This document shows, one piece after another, positions 60,146 to 64,000 of a stretch of 64,000 nucleotides of DNA. Position 1 is the stretch's first letter; the number at the start of each line of letters is the position of its first letter. The DNA is from Kribbella aluminosa (lineage in GTDB: Bacteria > Actinomycetota > Actinomycetes > Propionibacteriales > Kribbellaceae). The stretch is taken from assembly GCF_017876295.1 (NCBI RefSeq), contig NZ_JAGINT010000001.1, positions 3,100,001-3,164,000 of the forward strand. The letters run 5' to 3'. The notes below the pieces were generated by a model, which searched no databases, had not been told where the DNA came from, and saw nothing but the letters and a program-made list of their open reading frames with translations. The position numbers and the translations under genes are program-made.

Positions 60146-61099
60146 TCAGCCCTTGGTGAAGGCGTCGACCGTCTGCTGGACCATCAGCGGCACCGAGAGC
60201 GCGCCGCGGCCCACCGACCAGATCCCGCGGTCCACGGTGTGCACCTGCTTGCTCTGCACCGCCGGGATCGAGTCCCACAGCGAGTTGCCCTTCCAGGTGT
60301 CGGTGACCACCTGCGAGCCGGGATCGACGGTCAGGAACATCACGTCGGGCTTCGTCTGTGCGAGCGATTCGAGCGGCGCCTGCTCACTCAGCTTGCCCGG
60401 AACCTCTTTGTAGGCGTAGGTCAGGCCGAGCTCGGTGAGTACGCCGGCCTGCATCGAGTTCGCGGTGAACGCGAAGAACTTGTCGGGCGTCGGTACGCCG
60501 ATCAGTGCCCGCTTGCCGGCGTCCGCGGCGAGCTTCGCCTTGCCGTCGGCGATCGCGCTCTTGACGGTCTTCTCCACCTCGGCGGCCTTGTCCGCCTTGC
60601 CGACGGCCTGACCGAGCTTCTGCAGGTTCGGGTAGAAGTCGGCCCAGCTGGAGGTGTCGAGGATCAGCGTCGGAGCGATCTGCGAGAACTGCTGGTAGTC
60701 CTTCAGATGCTCGCTCTTGTCGGCGACGATCAGGTCGACGGGTTCGGCGGACAGTACCTCGAGGTTCGGCGAGATGCGGCTGCCGAGCGAGGTGTACTTG
60801 CCGAGCTTGTCCTTGAACTGCGGCGGCAACGGATTCCCGCTGCCGGGCTGCTGCTCGTCGGCGATCATCACCGGCTGTACGCCCAACGCCAGCAGGTCTT
60901 CCACGAACTGCCATTGCATGACGGCGACCCGGACGGCGGGCTTGGGCAGTTTGACCGGTCCCGACGCGGCCTGGACCGTGACCGCCTGTCCACTGCCTTG
61001 CGCGGCGGCGTCGGTCCCCGAACCGCTACCACCACAGGCGGCCGCTGTTGCGGCCAACACGGCTGCGCCGGCAATTGCCAGCAGGGCTCTGGCATTCAT
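60146..61099 (-). CDS. FecB/FepB-type substrate-binding lipoprotein (importer 2)
   Basis: 317 aa. Lipoprotein signal with Cys22 (TAAAC). VRVAVMQWQFVEDLLALGVQPVMIADEQQPG, VLSAEPVDLIVADKSEHLKDYQQFSQIAPTLIL and TKPDVMFLTVDPGSQ follow the iron-siderophore binding-protein plan. A strong ribosome site (AAGGAGCACCT) precedes the ATG. It heads an eight-gene operon running to the GntR gene. No IdeR-like box is visible upstream; an inverted repeat ATGCGA-N10-TCGCAT is. Confidence 0.9.
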   Translation of the reverse strand: MNARALLAIAGAAVLAATAAACGGSGSGTDAAAQGSGQAVTVQAASGPVKLPKPAVRVAVMQWQFVEDLLALGVQPVMIADEQQPGSGNPLPPQFKDKLGKYTSLGSRISPNLEVLSAEPVDLIVADKSEHLKDYQQFSQIAPTLILDTSSWADFYPNLQKLGQAVGKADKAAEVEKTVKSAIADGKAKLAADAGKRALIGVPTPDKFFAFTANSMQAGVLTELGLTYAYKEVPGKLSEQAPLESLAQTKPDVMFLTVDPGSQVVTDTWKGNSLWDSIPAVQSKQVHTVDRGIWSVGRGALSVPLMVQQTVDAFTKG

Positions 61100-61142
61100 A
61101 GGTGCTCCTTAGAACAGGGGAGGAGACTCCGGGACCTTTGAT

Positions 61143-61164
61143 ATGCGAATGCTGTATATCGCAT
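61143..61164. promoter_or_regulatory. Inverted repeat upstream of importer operon 2
   Basis: ATGCGA (61143-61148) and TCGCAT (61159-61164), 10 nt apart, 44-65 nt before the start codon. It is AT-rich compared with its surroundings. The best candidate for an operator of the GntR regulator encoded at the end of the operon. Confidence 0.45.
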
Positions 61165-61734
61165 GAAGGTAGGACTGCCCGAGGCCCGTGTCAACGGATT
61201 GAGCAAGTTTGCTTTTGCAACAGTTGCTACAGCCCGACCGCTCATCGGGAGGCGTGGCGCGCACGGGTGGACGAGTCATGAGCGCCGGAGTTGGAGCGCC
61301 TGCGCGCTCTTCGAGTTGTTGAGTACGACGCAGGCCGCCGGACAGTCGCGGCTCTACCAGACGGTGAGCGCACCGATTCGTCGACGATGAGCTGATGCCG
61401 GCGCGGTGCGGGCTCGGGCGACCATCACGCTGTGGTTCGGGAGGGGATCGTCCGTCAGCAGCCCGTCGTACACGCGCCGGCCAGCGCACGCCGGCGAAGG
61501 ACGTGCGGTCCCTCCAACAAGCGTCCTCCGCTGCGTGCGGCCACTGCGCCGCGCCCGATCAGGTGCTACCCCGAGCAGCTGCTGCCGCAACCTTGGGCAC
61601 GGGCCAACCAGATTTCGGCAGTCCGCCTGGTTGGTGGGTGCTCAAAGTGGGGCTCTGATCAGCTCGACGCCGAGGTGCGGCCGGGCGCCGGCGATGCACC
61701 GGTGGGCTTATGACACGAACTTCCGACTCGGGAA
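61165..61734. other. Gap with no recognisable gene
   Basis: 570 nt between importer operon 2 and the small membrane protein. Frames on both strands are short, arginine- or serine-rich and without starts or families. A piece ELERLRALRVVEYDAGRRTVAALPDGERTD on the plus strand (about 61290-61380) looks vaguely protein-like and may be a remnant. AT-rich patches near 61200-61235 could belong to the importer promoter. Confidence 0.5.
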
Positions 61735-62073
61735 CTAGCGGAAGATGTAGAAGCCGGTCACAGCTGTCGGGAGGACGCCGAGCACGAGCCAGAGGGAGAT
61801 CAGGCTCCGGCGGTGGATGGCCAGGATGCCCGCCGCGGTGAGGATGCCGATCACGCCGGACATGATCCACAGGCCGACGCCCTTGCCGAAGTCGCCGTGC
61901 GAGACGCCGATGCTGTAGACCGCGAGTGTGACGGCGGGGACGCTGCCGACGTGGAAGAGGATGACCGAGACGACCCAGCGCTGGACCGTCTCGATGTTCA
62001 TCGGCCGCGGGGTACGGCGGCGGACCGGGCGCCGGGGGCGCGGTCGCTGGTCGGCGTACGGTGCCTCGTCCAT
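61735..62073 (-). CDS. Small integral membrane protein, coupled to ohrR
   Basis: 112 aa. A basic proline/arginine-rich N-terminus (about 24 residues) is followed by three or four membrane helices (VVSVILFHVGSVPAVTLAVYSIG, LWIMSGVIGILTAAGILAIH, LISLWLVLGVLPTAVTGFYIF). The ATG shares a base with the stop of the OhrR-like gene. Family not recognised; coupling suggests a role in peroxide or stress response. An internal ATG (residue 25, MNIETVQRW) could be the real start. Confidence 0.65.
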   Translation of the reverse strand: MDEAPYADQRPRPRRPVRRRTPRPMNIETVQRWVVSVILFHVGSVPAVTLAVYSIGVSHGDFGKGVGLWIMSGVIGILTAAGILAIHRRSLISLWLVLGVLPTAVTGFYIFR

Positions 62074-62549
62074 CAGTCCTCACCTCGGGGTGCTGGGCCT
62101 GCGTTCCGCGCGGCGGCGATGACGCGGGTCAGGCGTTCGTGGAGTTCCATCAGTTCGTCGAGGTCCAGGCCGAGCCGCGCGACGATGGCCGGCGGGACCT
62201 CGAGCGCGTCGTCGCGCAGCGCCCGGCCCTGGTCGGTGAGCGCGACCGCGAGCGAACGCTCGTCCCGGGTGTCGCGGTCGCGGCGCAGCAGGCCGGCGCT
62301 CTCGAGCCGCTTGAGCAGCGGGGACAGCGTCGCGGGCTCGAGCTGGAGCATCCCGGACAGGTCCTTGACCGAGACCGGCTCGAACTCCCAGAGCGCCAGC
62401 ATCACGAGGTACTGCGGATGCGTCAGCCCCAGCGGTTCGAGCACCGGCCGGTACAGCCCGATCACGCTCCGTGCGGCGATCGCCAGCGCGAAGCACACCT
62501 GGTGCTCGAGCGCCAGCGGGTTCGCCGGCATCGTCCGTTCCGTGGTCAC
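62073..62549 (-). CDS. ohrR: OhrR-like MarR-family regulator
   Basis: 158 aa. The N-terminal pattern LALEHQVCFALAIAARSVIGLYRPVLEPLGLTHPQYLVMLALWE matches organic-hydroperoxide regulators, with the redox-active Cys at residue 19. The winged helix contains VKDLSGMLQLEPATLSPLLKRLESAGLLRRDRDTRDERSLAVALT. The GTG at 62549 is taken; an ATG six codons in is an alternative. The perfect palindrome TTAGTGCACTAA lies 20 nt upstream, suggesting autoregulation. No ohr gene is next to it. Confidence 0.85.
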   Translation of the reverse strand: MTTERTMPANPLALEHQVCFALAIAARSVIGLYRPVLEPLGLTHPQYLVMLALWEFEPVSVKDLSGMLQLEPATLSPLLKRLESAGLLRRDRDTRDERSLAVALTDQGRALRDDALEVPPAIVARLGLDLDELMELHERLTRVIAAARNAGPAPRGED

Positions 62550-62568
62550 AGGCCGAGGATAGCAATAG

Positions 62569-62580
62569 TTAGTGCACTAA
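62569..62580. promoter_or_regulatory. Operator candidate of the OhrR-like regulator
   Basis: Perfect 12-bp palindrome TTAGTGCACTAA in an AT-rich stretch, with a further GTTAGTG just beyond. MarR-family repressors typically bind such sites over their own promoter. Confidence 0.6.
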
Positions 62581-62620
62581 TGGTTAGTGAGTTAGGTAAC
62601 GTCGTGCGGCCGGAGCCGGG

Positions 62621-63301
62621 TTACTTGACCGGGGGCATCAGGACGCTGTCGATCAGGTAGACGGTGGCGTTCGCGGTCTTGACGCCGCCGCAGATCACGT
62701 TCGCGCCGTTGACCTTGAGGGTGTCGCCGGAGCCGGTGACGGTGAGGTCTTGCTTTTCCACGGTCGGGTGTTTGCCGATCACCGCGGTCGGGTCGAGTTG
62801 TCCGGGGACGACGTGGTAGGTGAGGATTTTGGTGAGCAGGGCGCTGTTGGTTTTCAGTGTGTTGACGGTTGCGGCCGGGATCTTCGCGAATGCGGTGTCG
62901 ACCGGTGCGAAGACGGTGAAGTCGCCGCCGTTCAGGGTGGAGACGAGGTCGACCTTGGGGTTGAGCTTGCCGGAGACGGCGGCGACGAGGGTTTTGAGCA
63001 GTGGGTTGCCGGAGGCGGCGGTGGCGAGTGGTGCGGCGGCCATGCCGTCGATCGAGCCGGCGCCGGACGGGTTGGCCTTCGCGTACGCCGCGCAGCCCGG
63101 TCCGACCATGCCGCCCGAGGCGTTGCTGGCCGACGGGGTCGTGCTCGGGGTCTCGCTGGGCGTCTCCGCGGGTGCCGAGGACGACGTGCTCGTCGAGGGC
63201 GAACTGCTCGACGTGTTGTTGCTACTGCCGCAGGCCGCGGCCGTGAGGACCAGGGCCAGGGTGGTCGCGGTGAGGCCGGCGCGGACGAGGATGCGGGACA
63301 T
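62621..63301 (-). CDS. Fasciclin-domain lipoprotein
   Basis: 226 aa. Lipoprotein signal with Cys24 (TAAAC), then a Ser/Thr/Pro linker to about residue 62, then one fasciclin (FAS1) domain resembling mycobacterial MPT70/MPT83: [112 protein letters not shown]. Cell-surface protein, probably in adhesion or envelope stress. In mycobacteria such proteins neighbour dipZ, as here. Confidence 0.92.
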   Translation of the reverse strand: MSRILVRAGLTATTLALVLTAAACGSSNNTSSSSPSTSTSSSAPAETPSETPSTTPSASNASGGMVGPGCAAYAKANPSGAGSIDGMAAAPLATAASGNPLLKTLVAAVSGKLNPKVDLVSTLNGGDFTVFAPVDTAFAKIPAATVNTLKTNSALLTKILTYHVVPGQLDPTAVIGKHPTVEKQDLTVTGSGDTLKVNGANVICGGVKTANATVYLIDSVLMPPVK

Positions 63302-63497
63302 GAGGTTCTCACTCTCGATCTAGATGCCAGATGTTCCGCGAGCGGGCTGCTCACGGCTGTCATCGAGGGATTCGCAGCCGTCCGGCCGGCGGATGGGTGG
63401 GATCGGCAACGAGTTCGCGGACCCAGCGACCCATCCGGGGAGCGCGTCGCCGCGAACTGCTGGTGTCTCGCCCATCAACCATCGTTGGAGTGCCGGC

Positions 63498-64000
63498 ATG
63501 CTCACCCTCGCGTTCATCGGACTGATCGGTGGCCTGATCACCGGCGTCTCGCCCTGCGTCCTGCCGATGTTGCCGATCATCTTCTTCGCCGGTACGACGG
63601 GACGCCCCGAGCCGCTCGGGAAACGGGCCGAGGGCAACGTTCTGGTCGGGGAACGGAAGCGTGCCGCGCGGGACTGGCGGCCGCTGCGGATCATCGCCGG
63701 GATCGTCGTCAGCTTCAGCCTGTTCACGCTGACCGGATCGGTGATCCTGTCGGCGCTCGGGCTGCCCGACGACTTCCTCCGCTGGGTCGGCCTGATCGTG
63801 CTCGGCCTGGTGGGCCTCGGGCTGATCTTCCCGGCACTCGGGCACCTGATCGAGCGGCCGTTCTACCGGCTGCCGAAGATCAACCGGAAGGACAGCGGCG
63901 CGTTCGTCCTCGGTCTCGGCCTCGGCACGCTGTACGTCCCGTGCGCCGGGCCGGTCCTGGCCGCGATCACGGTCGCCGGTGCGACCGGGCACATCGGCTG
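63498..64000 (+). CDS. dipZ: DipZ/CcdA-type thiol-disulfide membrane protein (3' partial)
   Basis: First 167 residues of a protein that continues past the window. MLTLAFIGLIGGLITGVSPCVLPMLPIIFF and LGLGLGTLYVPCAGPVLAAITVAGATGHIG carry the two conserved Cys motifs (SPCVLP, VPCAGP) that pass electrons through the membrane. Sequence and spacing closely recall mycobacterial DipZ, which has a C-terminal periplasmic thioredoxin-like domain. The ATG at 63498 has GGAG upstream. The 196-nt gap to the divergent fasciclin gene holds an 8-bp inverted repeat GGATGGGT/ACCCATCC (63391-63398, 63429-63436). Confidence 0.88.
   Translation, partial: MLTLAFIGLIGGLITGVSPCVLPMLPIIFFAGTTGRPEPLGKRAEGNVLVGERKRAARDWRPLRIIAGIVVSFSLFTLTGSVILSALGLPDDFLRWVGLIVLGLVGLGLIFPALGHLIERPFYRLPKINRKDSGAFVLGLGLGTLYVPCAGPVLAAITVAGATGHIG

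Noticed and set aside
61109..61489. Minus-strand frame upstream of importer operon 2
   Set aside because: It covers the importer promoter region, has no family, and its composition is that of noncoding DNA.

Overview
The window is high-GC DNA with actinobacterial families throughout (hopanoid genes in Streptomyces-like order, a Pkn-type kinase, an LCP protein, PucR/PaiB regulators, an IdeR-type iron box, a DUF222/13E12 HNH gene, a DipZ-like protein). A Kribbella-like or other Propionibacteriales soil actinomycete is my best inference. I saw no rRNA, tRNA, CRISPR array or intact insertion sequence.

Layout. (1) 1-7488, plus strand: a tightly overlapping hopanoid operon of hpnD (5' end cut off), hpnE, a polyprenyl diphosphate synthase, squalene-hopene cyclase, a fused HpnG-like nucleosidase/IspH protein, and hpnH. 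(2) 7489-11400: a hairpin-rich spacer, a membrane Ser/Thr kinase, an LCP-family cell-wall protein, a strong terminator, a decayed gene end and an 86-bp nested palindrome. (3) 11452-13960, minus strand: a COG4280 membrane protein with a small partner, and a VIT-family transporter plus ChrB-like protein behind tandem IdeR-like boxes. (4) 13986-29915: amidohydrolase, PaiB and PucR leftward; M14 carboxypeptidase, Fes-like esterase, dipeptide ABC importer and M1 aminopeptidase rightward. Three TGTCG-N4-CGACA sites sit in front of its transcription units and look like a PucR regulon. (5) 29916-33576: repeats, a DUF222 HNH gene and a decayed region. (6) 33577-44427: a FecCD-type ABC importer in one operon with a C45-family peptidase and a beta-propeller amidohydrolase, followed by a LacI regulator and a divergent serine hydrolase. 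LacI operators overlap both outward promoters. (7) 44472-52970: C45 peptidase, PaiB and PucR leftward; rightward a four-gene operon (aminotransferase, aldehyde dehydrogenase, CoA-transferase, glutaryl-CoA dehydrogenase) that fits 5-aminovalerate -> glutarate -> glutaryl-CoA -> crotonyl-CoA. (8) 52974-61099, minus strand: a second FecCD-type importer in one operon with a nitrilase, amidohydrolase, acetamidase/formamidase and GntR regulator. (9) 61735-64000: OhrR-like regulator with a small membrane protein, fasciclin lipoprotein, and the start of a dipZ-like gene.

How it fits together: regions 4 and 6-8 reuse the same parts (ABC importer, amidohydrolase, peptidase or amide hydrolase, PaiB, PucR/LacI/GntR). 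I read them as related modules that import and dismantle amide-bonded compounds, with carbon draining into the glutarate branch. The FecCD-type operons carry no visible iron box, although an iron box is present elsewhere in the window, so their ligands may not be iron siderophores. This reading is inference; the gene families and DNA sites are seen directly.
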